47,023 bases of DNA from Gemmataceae bacterium (GTDB lineage Bacteria; Planctomycetota; Planctomycetia; Gemmatales; Gemmataceae), in the NCBI GenBank assembly GCA_025055215.1, contig JANWYO010000330.1, positions 1 to 47,023 of the forward strand. Reading direction: 5' to 3'. A program made the translations under genes and the position numbers. Of this stretch, positions 9,601 through 18,059 are shown in pieces. The notes beneath the pieces are model-generated. The model saw only the letters and a program-made list of their open reading frames with translations, was not told where the DNA came from and did no database searches. Every line of letters begins with the position of its first letter. The first letter of the stretch is position 1.

Positions 9601-12600
9601 TCACGTGGGGGCGGCGACGAAGGCCTCGTCCCGGGGGCCAGCCGCGCCCGCTGGCCGCGGCGGCACCTTCGGGCCCCGATGCCGCGAGGGCAGCGTCGGC
9701 TCGGGTCGCCCCGTCAACCCGCGCAGCCAGTCCGCGAAGCGGTCGAGCAGCACATACAGCACCGGCACCAGAACCAAGGTCACCAAAGTGGAAAGGAAAA
9801 TGCCCCCGATGATGCTCCGCGCCAGCGGCGCCCGCGTCTCCGCCCCAGGCCCATAACCGAACGCCAACGGCACGGCGGCGGCAATCGTCGCCAGTGACGT
9901 CATCAGGATCGGCCGCAAGCGCACCGGGCATGCCGCCAGCACCGCTTGCCGCGATCCCTGGCCCTCGGCCCGCAACTGGTTCGCGTAATCCACGAGGATG
10001 ATCGAATTCTTTTTCACCAGTCCCGCCAACAGAACCAGGCCGATCATGCTCATCATGTTCAAGGTGTCGCCCGTCAGCCACAGCGTCGCTAATGCCCCGG
10101 TCACGCCAAACGGGACCGCCACCAGCACCGTCAGCGGGTGCACGAAAGAGTTGAACTGGACGCCGAGGATCATCCACGCCACCACGAAGCCGAGGGCCAG
10201 TGCCCAGGTGAGGCTGGCAAGGACGTCTTGCATCGCCTGAGCGTTCCCCAGCTGCACGAAATGATACGACGGCGGAAGGCCCATCTCCTCCCGAACGGCC
10301 TGCGCCAGTTCCAGGCACCGGCTGATCGCCTCGCCCTGCGAAACTCCCGGGACCACGTTGGCCGTCAGTTCGATTTTCCGCGCGTGGTTGTAGCGGTTGA
10401 TGACCGGCAGGGTCGAAACCGTTTCCCAGCGAACGACGTCGCGCAGCGGCACTAGGGCTCCCTTCTCGGTCTTGACGCACACCTTCTCCAACTGGTCGGG
10501 AGAAGACCGCTGCCCCTCGAGGAAGCGAACGCGGACGTCGTAGCGCCGGCCCTCGTCCGTGAAGCGCCCCGCCCTAACGCCGCCAAAGGCGGCGTTCAGG
10601 GTCAGCGCGATCCGCTGAATCGAGACCCCGACTTCCGCGGCCTTCACCGGATCGGGAACCACCTGCACCTCGGGCATTCCCGGCCGATAGTCGGTGTTGA
10701 CGTCCGTGACCACGCCGCTGTCGATCATCCGCTGCCGCACCCGTTCGGCCAGAACGATCGTCTTCCGCCAGTCCGGCCCCTGCACGGCAAAGTCCACCGG
10801 ATAGCCCCGGGCTGCCGTGAACCCTTGCGTGGACAGGTCCAGGACGATGGCTCGCATGCCGGGAACCTGAGCGAACTTCTGCCGCGCCATGGTCATCACC
10901 TGCGCCTGCGTGACGCTGCGTTCGTGCAAGGGGATCAAGCGCACGAACAGGATCCCCTCACTGATCAGCGCCCCGGGCCGAATCGAGATGGCGGTGAACA
11001 GGCCGGCCACCAGGTCGCGGCCGGTCGTCGGGTCGCGCAGCCCAATCAGGATGTCCTCGCCTCGCTGGAGCATGCGATCAACGTAGTCGATGCTACTGCC
11101 GACGGGACAAATGACTTGGACGACGAACCGGTTCTGGTCTTCGCTCGGGACCAGTTCCCGACCCACCGGCTTGACCGACAGCTTCGGTCGGCCCACGACA
11201 CCGGCCACGGCATCGGGCACCGGCACGTCCAGGCCGAAGGCGAAGATATACGCCGAAGCCGCCAACAGGCTGCTGGTCGAGATCACCACCGCGGGATGGC
11301 GCAGGGCCAGGCGCAGCACACGCTCGTAGGCGCGGCCCAGCCAGGCGAGGAACCGGTCGAGCGGGTTGAGCAGGCACGGTTCCAAAAGCCAACGATCGAC
11401 GAGCCAGTGCAGCCGCGTCACCAGGGTCGCGGCTGGACCGAGCCAGCCGCGATAGGGCCGCGGGCAGGGACGACCTCGGGGTCGCACCTGCAAAAACACC
11501 GAACACAGCATCGGCGTGACGGTCAGGGAAATCACCAACGACAGCAGCACGGCAAAGGCGACGCTGATGCCGAATTGTAAGAAAAAGCGCCCGATGGCGC
11601 CTTTCATGAAGGCCACGGGCACGAAGATCGCCACCACGGATAAGGTGGCGGCGAGGGCGGCGAAGCTGATTTCGCGGGCCCCGCGCTGAGCGGCGTCCAC
11701 TCGCCCCTCGCCATGTTCCCGCCGGCGATAGATGTTCTCCAGCACCAGAATGGCGTCGTCGACGACGACACCGACGGCCAACGACAGGGCCAGCAGCGTC
11801 ATGAAGTTCAGGGTGAAGCCAAAATAGCGCATCACCATGAACGTGCCGATCAACGATGTCGGAATGGAGACGCAGACGTTCAGCGTCGTCCCCAGGGAGC
11901 CGAGGAAGACGAACGTCACCAGGGCCGTGAGGAGGATGCCCAGAAGAAGCGACTGTTTGACTTCCTCGATGTCGTCCTTGATGAAGAGGGAATAATCGGA
12001 GCCGATGCCGATCTCCATGCCCGGGGGAAGGAGGCGGCGCAGCTCAGGAAGGCGGCGTTTGACCTCGTCGCAAAGCTGCACAATATTGGCCCCGTTGGCG
12101 CGGAGCACCCCGATGCCGATGTTGGGCTGCCGGTTGAAACGGGCGAAACCCCGGTAATCTTCCAGACCGTCCTCCACCACGGCCACGTCGCCCAGCCGGA
12201 CCAGGGCGGCACCCCGTCCCGCGATCGGCATGGCCGCGAATTCCGCGGCCGTGCGGGCCTCGCCCAGGGTGCGGACATTCAGTTCCCGCCGCTCTCCTTG
12301 GAGGTAGCCCGCAGGCTTTTCCACATGCTCCCGCCGCAGCGCCTGCACCACGTCGACAGCGTCGAGTTGGTGCGCGTGCAGCCGATCGCCGTCGAGCCAG
12401 ATGCGCATACTCCGCCGCCGCAGCCCGCCATAAATAAACCCGCCACAACCCGGAATGCTCTCCAGATGCTGCTTGAAATGCTCGTCCACGAAACGCGAAA
12501 CCTCGGCCATCGGCTGTCGGCCATAGATGCTCAACCAGATGACCGGGTACTTGTTGTAATTGACCTTGGAAACAATCGGCGGGTCGATGGGCGGATCGAC

Positions 12601-12966
12601 GCCGGTGGGGAGGTTACGGGCCGCGGCGCTGACGGCGTTCTGCACGTCCTGCATGGCCACGTCGATGTCCCGGTCGAGGTGGAAGTAGACCGTTACCACG
12701 CTCACCCCCTCCAGGCTTTGCGACTGGATGTAATCGATCCCCTCGACGCCGGCGACCGCATCCTCAATAACATCGGTGACGTCGTGATCGATGGTCTCGG
12801 GAGAGGCGGCTTCCCAATAGGTGGTGATGTTGACCACCGGGAAGTCGATCTCAGGAAACTGGCTGACGCCGAGGTCGCGGTAGCCCAGGTAGCCGAAAAT
12901 GACCATGCCGGCCGAGAGCATGACCGGAAAGACCGGATTACGGATGCTGACGTCGGATAGTGTCAT
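9601..12966 (-). CDS. RND efflux permease (AcrB/MdtC-type), second paralogue
   Basis: The protein has 1121 residues and the same architecture as the downstream permease: TM1 at about 10-28, TM2-6 at about 340-480, and proton-relay D403-D404 in VGVVVDDAILVLEN. The second-half motifs are VGRELVPSEDQNRFVV, MILGVQFNSFVHPLTV and KKNSIILVDYANQLR. The insertion between TM6 and TM7 is shorter and less hydrophobic than in the neighbour. The C terminus ends in a proline/arginine-rich cytoplasmic tail. It begins 42 bp after the membrane fusion lipoprotein and is followed after 22 bp by the other permease. The two differ throughout, so they look like an old duplication that may form a heterotrimer, as in MdtABC. 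Confidence 0.92.
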   Translation of the reverse strand: MTLSDVSIRNPVFPVMLSAGMVIFGYLGYRDLGVSQFPEIDFPVVNITTYWEAASPETIDHDVTDVIEDAVAGVEGIDYIQSQSLEGVSVVTVYFHLDRDIDVAMQDVQNAVSAAARNLPTGVDPPIDPPIVSKVNYNKYPVIWLSIYGRQPMAEVSRFVDEHFKQHLESIPGCGGFIYGGLRRRSMRIWLDGDRLHAHQLDAVDVVQALRREHVEKPAGYLQGERRELNVRTLGEARTAAEFAAMPIAGRGAALVRLGDVAVVEDGLEDYRGFARFNRQPNIGIGVLRANGANIVQLCDEVKRRLPELRRLLPPGMEIGIGSDYSLFIKDDIEEVKQSLLLGILLTALVTFVFLGSLGTTLNVCVSIPTSLIGTFMVMRYFGFTLNFMTLLALSLAVGVVVDDAILVLENIYRRREHGEGRVDAAQRGAREISFAALAATLSVVAIFVPVAFMKGAIGRFFLQFGISVAFAVLLSLVISLTVTPMLCSVFLQVRPRGRPCPRPYRGWLGPAATLVTRLHWLVDRWLLEPCLLNPLDRFLAWLGRAYERVLRLALRHPAVVISTSSLLAASAYIFAFGLDVPVPDAVAGVVGRPKLSVKPVGRELVPSEDQNRFVVQVICPVGSSIDYVDRMLQRGEDILIGLRDPTTGRDLVAGLFTAISIRPGALISEGILFVRLIPLHERSVTQAQVMTMARQKFAQVPGMRAIVLDLSTQGFTAARGYPVDFAVQGPDWRKTIVLAERVRQRMIDSGVVTDVNTDYRPGMPEVQVVPDPVKAAEVGVSIQRIALTLNAAFGGVRAGRFTDEGRRYDVRVRFLEGQRSSPDQLEKVCVKTEKGALVPLRDVVRWETVSTLPVINRYNHARKIELTANVVPGVSQGEAISRCLELAQAVREEMGLPPSYHFVQLGNAQAMQDVLASLTWALALGFVVAWMILGVQFNSFVHPLTVLVAVPFGVTGALATLWLTGDTLNMMSMIGLVLLAGLVKKNSIILVDYANQLRAEGQGSRQAVLAACPVRLRPILMTSLATIAAAVPLAFGYGPGAETRAPLARSIIGGIFLSTLVTLVLVPVLYVLLDRFADWLRGLTGRPEPTLPSRHRGPKVPPRPAGAAGPRDEAFVAAPT

Positions 12967-13008
12967 GGTCGTGACATCGCGGGGCCGGGGCCGTTGGCTG
13001 GCGGGAAC

Positions 13009-14343
13009 TCACCGGAGTGTGGGGTCCTCGGGGAAGCGGATGGGCGTGCCGTCCTCCAGCGCCTCGGCGCCGCGGCGGACGATCCACTGCCCCGGGGTCA
13101 AGCCGCGGCGGACCTCGACCCAGCCCGGGGCGCGATAGCCGAGGTCGAGCGGGACGGCCCGGGCGACCCAGTCGCTGCCGCCATCGCGACCGGGGCGAAG
13201 CACCGGCTCGAAGGCCACGAAGCCGCGCTCCGTGGCCCGGACGGCTTCCTCCGGCACCACGCAGGCCCGGTCGTTGCTCCGGAGGGGGAAACGGATGCGG
13301 GCCGTGTAACCCGGCTGCAACGCCGCTTCCACGAAGCGGCGGTCAATCTCCGCCTTGCACTCAAACATGTGCGTGGAAGGATCGGCCACCTTGCTGAGAA
13401 AAAAAATCCGCGCCCGGAAGGTCTGGTCGGGCAACGCGGGCACGGTAAACTCCGGGTCGAACCCTGAGGGGACATCGTTCGCTTGGACGAGCACCGGCCC
13501 GGCCAAGGCGGCCCATGGAGTCCCAAGGCCGATCACGCCGAGCACCAAGCCCACGGCGTTACCGTGAATCCGCTTTTCCTGCGCGGCTTTCAACTCCCGG
13601 ACCAGCGGGGCGGCCGTCTCCGGCACCCAGCCGACCAACCGGAGCCGGCTCAAGTCGGCCATGGTGGCGATGACGGTCTTGTCTTCGAGGTAGGTCCCCG
13701 GGGTGACGCGCCGCTGATCGATCTGGCCCGCGTAGGGGGCGCGAACCTGGGATTTCTCGAAGTTATTCCGTGCCAGCTCCAGCGCTGCCTGGGCGGAGAG
13801 CAGTTCGGCCTCGGCGACACTGAGGGCCAGGGCGGTCTTGGCTTTTTCTTCCACCGACGCACCGGCGCCAGCACGCTGGGCCCGCAACGCCAGGTCGCGG
13901 GCCAAGGCCAGATTGGCCTGGGCCCGCTGCTCGTTGGCCTCGGCTACCCGCAGGGCCGCCCGGTACCGCCGTTGGTCTACCTTGACCAGGATCGTGTTCT
14001 GATCCACGAGGTCCCCCTCGCGAAAGAGCACCTCGTCCACGACCCCGGAGACGCCGGCGGCAATCTCGGTTTCCCCCTCCGCCTGAAGCACGCCGACGGT
14101 CTCCACGTAGTAGACCAGGGGCCGCTGCTCGACCCGCGCCAGTTCGACGTTGCGTTTCAGGTCCACCATGCGGGGCGTGCGGGGATCGCCGCCCACCGGG
14201 GCATCCGTGCCCTGTCGGCCGCATCCCGTCAGCAGCGGGCTCAGCGTGACCAGCCCCGACAGAACCACGGAGAGGACGCGCCGGGAATAACTCGATGGCT
14301 CGCGCGGGCAGCGACGGTCAATGGGAACGCACGGTGCACTCAT
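13009..14343 (-). CDS. Membrane fusion lipoprotein of the RND efflux operon (HlyD/AcrA family)
   Basis: With the ATG at 14341-14343 the protein has 444 residues. A lipoprotein signal peptide ends in LSPLLTGC, with Cys41 as lipid anchor. Next comes a barrel-sandwich half (VETVGVLQAEGETEIAAGVSG), a coiled-coil hairpin rich in Ala/Glu (about 120-200, ALRVAEANEQRAQANLALARD), the return lipoyl strand VRAPYAGQIDQRRVTPGTY, a beta-barrel and a membrane-proximal domain near VVPEEAVRATERG. It couples the inner-membrane pump to an outer-membrane channel in the periplasm. An open frame continues upstream to 15177, but that extension lies over the tetR coding region and its composition is not protein-like, so I use the start just before the lipoprotein signal. 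First gene of the operon, divergent from tetR. Confidence 0.9.
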   Translation of the reverse strand: MSAPCVPIDRRCPREPSSYSRRVLSVVLSGLVTLSPLLTGCGRQGTDAPVGGDPRTPRMVDLKRNVELARVEQRPLVYYVETVGVLQAEGETEIAAGVSGVVDEVLFREGDLVDQNTILVKVDQRRYRAALRVAEANEQRAQANLALARDLALRAQRAGAGASVEEKAKTALALSVAEAELLSAQAALELARNNFEKSQVRAPYAGQIDQRRVTPGTYLEDKTVIATMADLSRLRLVGWVPETAAPLVRELKAAQEKRIHGNAVGLVLGVIGLGTPWAALAGPVLVQANDVPSGFDPEFTVPALPDQTFRARIFFLSKVADPSTHMFECKAEIDRRFVEAALQPGYTARIRFPLRSNDRACVVPEEAVRATERGFVAFEPVLRPGRDGGSDWVARAVPLDLGYRAPGWVEVRRGLTPGQWIVRRGAEALEDGTPIRFPEDPTLR

Positions 14344-14466
14344 CGGCGTCGCCTCGGCGAAAGAGCTTGGCGGAGTGCCGGCGGAGGGTATAATCGGGAC
14401 TGACCAGTCGGTTCCACAATAAACCCACCGGGGCCGCGGGTCAACAACCCCCGGGAACATTTCTCC
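14344..14466. promoter_or_regulatory. Divergent promoter region with candidate TetR operator
   Basis: For the tetR side, TTGGCG at 14367-14372, 16 bp and a consensus TATAAT at 14389-14394 make a promoter. A short inverted repeat GACTG-AC-CAGTC (14398-14409) sits at the predicted start point. It lies between the two divergent start codons, where a TetR dimer would repress its own gene and the efflux operon. The minus-strand promoter is not clear. Confidence 0.5.
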
Positions 14467-15045
14467 GTGCGGACCAAGACGCCCCAACAAGCCGAAAAGA
14501 TGCTCGCCGCGGCCGCGCGCTTGTTCGCCGGTCAGCGCTTCCATGAGGTGCGCATGGAGGACATCGCCGCCGAGGCGGCCGTCGGCAAGGGGACGCTTTA
14601 CCGCTACTTCGCCGACAAGGAGGAACTCTTTCTCGCCCTGCTGGATCGGGCCTCGGCCCAGCTGCACGACCGGCTTCAGCAACAGGTCGTGCCCGTCGCC
14701 GAGCCACGGCGTCGGCTGGTAGCGGTCGTGGCCACCATCATCGGCTTTTTCGACGAGCAGCCCCACCTTCTGGACCTGATTCAACGGGAGGAAGTGCTGC
14801 TGGGGCCGGACTTTCCTTGGAGGAAGACGCGAGACGAGCTGCTGCGGCTGGTGCTGGAGACGTTCGCGGAGGCACGAGCGCGGAAGGAGTTCGTGATCGA
14901 CGACCCGGAGACCGCCGCCCTGATGCTGCTGGCGGGGCTCCGGGGTGTCATCCGCTTTGGGCGCAAGCCACGCCCGCGGCACTTGGCCGAGCGGATCGTC
15001 AGGGCCTTTCTCGGCGGCCACGACACGTTGGGCGGTAGTCGTTGA
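14467..15045 (+). CDS. TetR/AcrR-family transcriptional regulator
   Basis: The protein has 192 residues with a GTG start. The N-terminal helix-turn-helix spans about residues 8-55 (AEKMLAAAARLFAGQ, VRMEDIAAEAAVGKGTLYRYF), with the GTLYRYFADKEELF signature of the family. The remainder is helical and would bind a small ligand. It is divergent from the efflux operon, the classical arrangement of AcrR/TtgR-like local repressors, so it probably derepresses the pump on binding the exported compound. The ribosome binding site is weak (GGGA about 10 bases upstream); no better in-frame start is seen. Confidence 0.9.
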   Translation: MRTKTPQQAEKMLAAAARLFAGQRFHEVRMEDIAAEAAVGKGTLYRYFADKEELFLALLDRASAQLHDRLQQQVVPVAEPRRRLVAVVATIIGFFDEQPHLLDLIQREEVLLGPDFPWRKTRDELLRLVLETFAEARARKEFVIDDPETAALMLLAGLRGVIRFGRKPRPRHLAERIVRAFLGGHDTLGGSR

Positions 15046-15139
15046 CCCGTTCGACCGCCTGTGTCTGGGGGGACGACGCGGGCTAGGCCTGGGGCGGCCG
15101 CGGCCGTGGGGTGGGGCGGGCGGCGCCAAGCAAACGCAC

Positions 15140-15167
15140 GGGGCCGGCGGCCCCCGCCGCCGGCCCC
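15140..15167. terminator. 12-bp GC-rich hairpin between convergent genes, no T-tract
   Basis: A perfect 12-bp stem (15140-15151 with 15156-15167) with a CCCC loop lies between the tetR stop (15045) and the zinc-ribbon stop (15205). No T-run flanks it. Candidate bidirectional 3' end element. Confidence 0.45.
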
Positions 15168-15204
15168 CGCAAATCACCCGTGCTCCGCCCGTCCTCGTCC
15201 GCGC

Positions 15205-15408
15205 TCAACGCAAAGCCGCCACCAGACGCACCACCGGCTGACGGGGCCGCGGTGGACGTTTCTCCGGAGGCTCGTGACAACAGAGCGTGTAGGCTCCGCA
15301 CCGCGGACAGGGACAAGACTCTACCGCCTGCTGTTCGTATACCGAGAAGGTGTTTTGCACCGTCCAGGAATGACGGCAGCTCCGACAGGAAATGGTCAAC
15401 CGGTTCAC
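15205..15408 (-). CDS. Small zinc-ribbon protein, function unknown
   Basis: The protein has 67 residues from a GTG at 15406-15408. It begins VNRLTISCRSCRHSW and continues to SCPCPRCGAYTLCC, giving two CxxC knuckles about 28 residues apart, as in rubredoxin-like zinc ribbons. A basic proline/arginine tail follows. GAGGT five bases upstream of the GTG supports this start; the frame stays open upstream to an ATG at about 15503, but that part has no protein-like features. It is read divergently from the xylose-isomerase-like gene and convergently with tetR. I do not recognise the family by name. A single-stranded nucleic-acid or protein-binding role is possible but unproven. Confidence 0.6.
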   Translation of the reverse strand: MNRLTISCRSCRHSWTVQNTFSVYEQQAVESCPCPRCGAYTLCCHEPPEKRPPRPRQPVVRLVAALR

Positions 15409-15522
15409 ACGGACCTCACCACCAGCCGCTGCCTCGGGGCGAGGTGCCCCCTGCCGGTGTCCGCCGGCAGCGCAGCAATCAACATTAGTTGCTCTGATCG
15501 GCATCCGAGGGGGAAAACTTGA

Positions 15523-16548
15523 ATGGCCGCCGCCAAGACTTACCTTTTCACGTTCGGCCCGTGGAACATCAGCACCGGAGCCGACCCGTTCGGGCCGCCG
15601 GTGCGGAAGGAAGTGACCTTTGCCGCGAAAATCCGCGAATACAAGAAGCTCGGCTTCGACGGGGTGCAGTTCCACGACGACGACGTCGTGCCGGCCGACC
15701 TGTCATGGGCCGAGACCGAACGAGGGGCGGCCAAGGTCAAGAAAGTCCTCGATGGCGAAGGGCTGTTCTGCGAGATCATCGCGCCCCGGCTGTGGGAGCA
15801 TCCGAAAACCATTGACGGGGCCTTTACCTCCAACAACGCCGCCGAGCGTCGCTACGCCCTGGAGCGCTCCAAGCGGTGTATTGACATCGGCAACATCCTC
15901 GGTTGCCGAAATGTCGTGCTTTGGCTGGCCCGCGAAGGAACCTACATCCGCGAGGCCAAGGACCCCATAACGTCCATCGGCCGGATTGTCGAGGCGATCA
16001 ATGCCCTCCTCGAGTACGATGCGAACATCCGCATTCTGGGCGAGATGAAGCCTAACGAGCCGATGGACCAGTCGTATCTTCCGACCCCGGGGCATTTCCT
16101 TGGTATCGCTTACCGCACTTCCCAGCCCGACCGGGTGGGCACGCTTATCGAATCGGCCCATTCCATCCTGGCCGGCCTCGACCCCTCGGATGACATGGCC
16201 TACGCCCTTTGGCACAAGAAGCTCTGGAGCGTGCACCTCAACGACCAGAACGGGCTGAAGTATGACCAGGACAAGACGTTTGGCTCGGTCGATCTGCGGC
16301 GGGCGTTCAACATCGTCTGGGTCCTCGAACGGGGCGGCTACGAAGGCTGCATCGGCCTGGATGTCAAGGCCATGCGCACGACCAAGCCGGCGCACCAGAC
16401 CCGGCATCTGGCCAACAGCCGGGAAATGTTCCTCCGATTGCTGGAAGTGGTTCGCAGCGTTGATGCCGCGAAGGTTGAGGCGTTTCGGGCCGAGCGGGAC
16501 TACGAAGGACTGGAGATGTATGTCTTGAGCAAGCTCATGGGCCGATGA
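15523..16548 (+). CDS. Xylose isomerase-like TIM-barrel protein
   Basis: The protein has 341 residues and no signal peptide. The barrel opens with FTFGPWNISTGADPFG and contains YKKLGFDGVQFHDDD, CRNVVLWLAREG, a metal-ligand glutamate in ILGEMKPNEP, the ESAHS strand, WSVHLNDQNG and YEGCIGLDVKAMR. This is the pattern of divalent-metal ketose/aldose isomerases (XylA class) and the related AP endonuclease 2 superfamily. The HLNDQNG motif and the following Asp-rich strand favour true xylose-isomerase-type chemistry on a free sugar, but the substrate (xylose, rhamnose or other) cannot be fixed by eye. A purine-rich GAGGGGGA precedes the ATG. No kinase or transporter for the sugar is adjacent. Confidence 0.8.
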   Translation: MAAAKTYLFTFGPWNISTGADPFGPPVRKEVTFAAKIREYKKLGFDGVQFHDDDVVPADLSWAETERGAAKVKKVLDGEGLFCEIIAPRLWEHPKTIDGAFTSNNAAERRYALERSKRCIDIGNILGCRNVVLWLAREGTYIREAKDPITSIGRIVEAINALLEYDANIRILGEMKPNEPMDQSYLPTPGHFLGIAYRTSQPDRVGTLIESAHSILAGLDPSDDMAYALWHKKLWSVHLNDQNGLKYDQDKTFGSVDLRRAFNIVWVLERGGYEGCIGLDVKAMRTTKPAHQTRHLANSREMFLRLLEVVRSVDAAKVEAFRAERDYEGLEMYVLSKLMGR

Positions 16549-16551
16549 GGG

Positions 16552-16584
16552 GCCTTCGGCCGCGGCGGGGCCGCGGCCGAAGGC
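16552..16584. terminator. 14-bp GC-rich hairpin between convergent genes, no T-tract
   Basis: A perfect 14-bp stem (16552-16565 with 16571-16584) with a 5-nt loop starts four bases after the isomerase stop and ends just before the aminotransferase stop at 16590. No T-tract on either strand. Confidence 0.5.
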
Positions 16585-16589
16585 GCGGG

Positions 16590-17906
16590 CTACGTCCCCT
16601 GTGCCAATTGGGCGACGGCGCCCTCAAGGCGCCGCAGGGCTTCCTCCACGTCGGTCAGCGTCATGGCAGCACAGAAGCCATGATGACACGCCGAGCCACC
16701 GTAATCGTGAAAATAAACACCCTGTTCGATCGCCAGCCGGATGAAGCGAAGCATCTGGTCGCGGTGATGGCGGACGGCGTCGCGGTAGTTGCGGATCGGG
16801 CCACTCACGCCGAAGTAAATGCCGAAGCGGGCGCCCAGGCCCTGGACCCGAGCCGCCACGCCGTGCCGGTCAAAGATCGCCTGAAGACCGTCGTACAGCC
16901 GCTTGGCCACGGCGAAGATGTGATCGTAAAAGCCCGGCTGGCGGTAGGCTCGCACCGCCGCCAGACCGGCGGCCACGCAGACGACGTGGCCGTTGTAGGT
17001 GCCGCTGTGTTGGCAGTCGCCTTGGGGCATGAGCCGGTCCATGATCTCCTTCCGGCCGCCGAAGACGCTCAGGGGGAAACCGCCGCCCACCGCCTTTCCC
17101 AGCGTGCAGAGATCCGGCGTCACGCCGAGGTACTCCTGAGCACCTCCCGGGGCCATGCGGAATGCCGACAAGACTTCGTCAAAAATCAGCACGGCCCCGT
17201 GAGCGCGGGGTAGCCGCTGAAGGGCGTCGAGAAACTCCCGCGTCGGCTGGATGCACCCGGCGTTGTAGTAGATCGGCTCACCGATGACGGCCGCAATTTC
17301 CGCACCATGCCGCTGAAACGCTGCCTCCAAGAGGTCGGGTCGGTTGTATGGCACGATCACCAGATTGCGATCCAGGCCGGCGGCTAAGCCGGTCGAGCCT
17401 GGATAAGGTGCCGGCGATTCCTCGGGACCAAGGCGGTCAGCCGGGGTGCCGATGGCGAACATTACCTGGTCGTGGTAGCCGTGAAAATTTCCCTCGAACT
17501 TGAGGATTTTCGGCCGGCCGGTGAAGGCTCGCGCCAAGCGGAGGCAGTGCATGGTGGCTTCGGTGCCGGAGCTGGTGAAACGGACGCGCTCCAGGCAGGG
17601 AACCGTCTGGCACAGCAGTTCGGCCAACTCGGCGTGCCAGGTGTTCTCGTAGGAGCAGGGAAATCCCCGGGCCAAAGCCGCCTCCACCGCCGCTCGCACC
17701 CGGGCATCGCCGTGGCCCAACAGCGTCGCCCCGTGGCTACAACACAGGTCGATGTAGTCACGGCCATCCAGGTCCCAGACGCGGCAGCCTTCCCCCCGGT
17801 CGAAGAGCATGGCGTGCCCCAGCGCTTTATTGACCCGGGTTGACGAGGAGACACCTCCGGCCAGATAGCGGCAGGCACGCTCATATTGCTCGCGGACTCG
17901 GTTCAT
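16590..17906 (-). CDS. Class III aminotransferase (glutamate-1-semialdehyde aminomutase-like)
   Basis: This PLP enzyme has 438 residues. The N terminus carries the family pattern VFDLDGRDYID-like (VWDLDGRDYIDLCCSHGA). The phosphate loop is SSGTEATMHCLRLARAFTG near 112-130. The cofactor-ring aspartate is in IFDEVLSAFR near 241-250. Lys271 in TLGKAVGGGFP forms the Schiff base. Glutamate-1-semialdehyde aminomutases share this whole layout, but the HemL-diagnostic surroundings are not all present, and planctomycetes carry several such paralogues, often in sugar or cell-wall loci. So aminotransferase or aminomutase is safe and HemL is not. It faces the isomerase gene. The 153 bp upstream hold a direct repeat of CGGCGCGGCG at 17941-17950 and 17971-17980. 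Confidence 0.85.
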   Translation of the reverse strand: MNRVREQYERACRYLAGGVSSSTRVNKALGHAMLFDRGEGCRVWDLDGRDYIDLCCSHGATLLGHGDARVRAAVEAALARGFPCSYENTWHAELAELLCQTVPCLERVRFTSSGTEATMHCLRLARAFTGRPKILKFEGNFHGYHDQVMFAIGTPADRLGPEESPAPYPGSTGLAAGLDRNLVIVPYNRPDLLEAAFQRHGAEIAAVIGEPIYYNAGCIQPTREFLDALQRLPRAHGAVLIFDEVLSAFRMAPGGAQEYLGVTPDLCTLGKAVGGGFPLSVFGGRKEIMDRLMPQGDCQHSGTYNGHVVCVAAGLAAVRAYRQPGFYDHIFAVAKRLYDGLQAIFDRHGVAARVQGLGARFGIYFGVSGPIRNYRDAVRHHRDQMLRFIRLAIEQGVYFHDYGGSACHHGFCAAMTLTDVEEALRRLEGAVAQLAQGT

Positions 17907-17991
17907 GATGCTTGCTCAAAACTTCACTAGTTCACCGGGGCGGCGCGGCGCCGAAGGTCCGGCTCCGCCGCGGCGCGGCGGGGCCGGCTAG

Positions 17992-18018
17992 TTGTGATTT
18001 CCGCCGCTGCACTATAAA
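17992..18018 (+). promoter_or_regulatory. Possible promoter of the radical SAM gene
   Basis: TTGTGA at 17992-17997 and TATAAA at 18013-18018 are separated by 15 bp, a little short. The AT-rich stretch stands out in GC-rich surroundings and lies 40 bp before the start codon. Confidence 0.35.
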
Positions 18019-18059
18019 ATAAGGCCGACCTCGCAGCAATCCTCCCTCAAAGGACGACG

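Noticed and set aside
8016-9812. 598-codon plus-strand open frame opposite the RND permeases
   Set aside because: It is the antisense of a clear RND permease; the product is His/Arg/Asp-rich with no fold features, as expected for GC-rich shadows.
11713-12960. 415-codon plus-strand open frame opposite the second RND permease
   Set aside because: Antisense shadow of conserved RND coding sequence with low-complexity His/Asp composition.
14344-15177. 278-residue N-terminal extension of the membrane fusion protein
   Set aside because: It lies over the tetR coding region and promoter, and the lipoprotein signal begins at the internal ATG at 14343.
17941-17980. Direct repeat CGGCGCGGCG upstream of the aminotransferase
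   Set aside because: Only two 10-base copies in a very GC-rich stretch; likely chance and not a CRISPR or iteron array.
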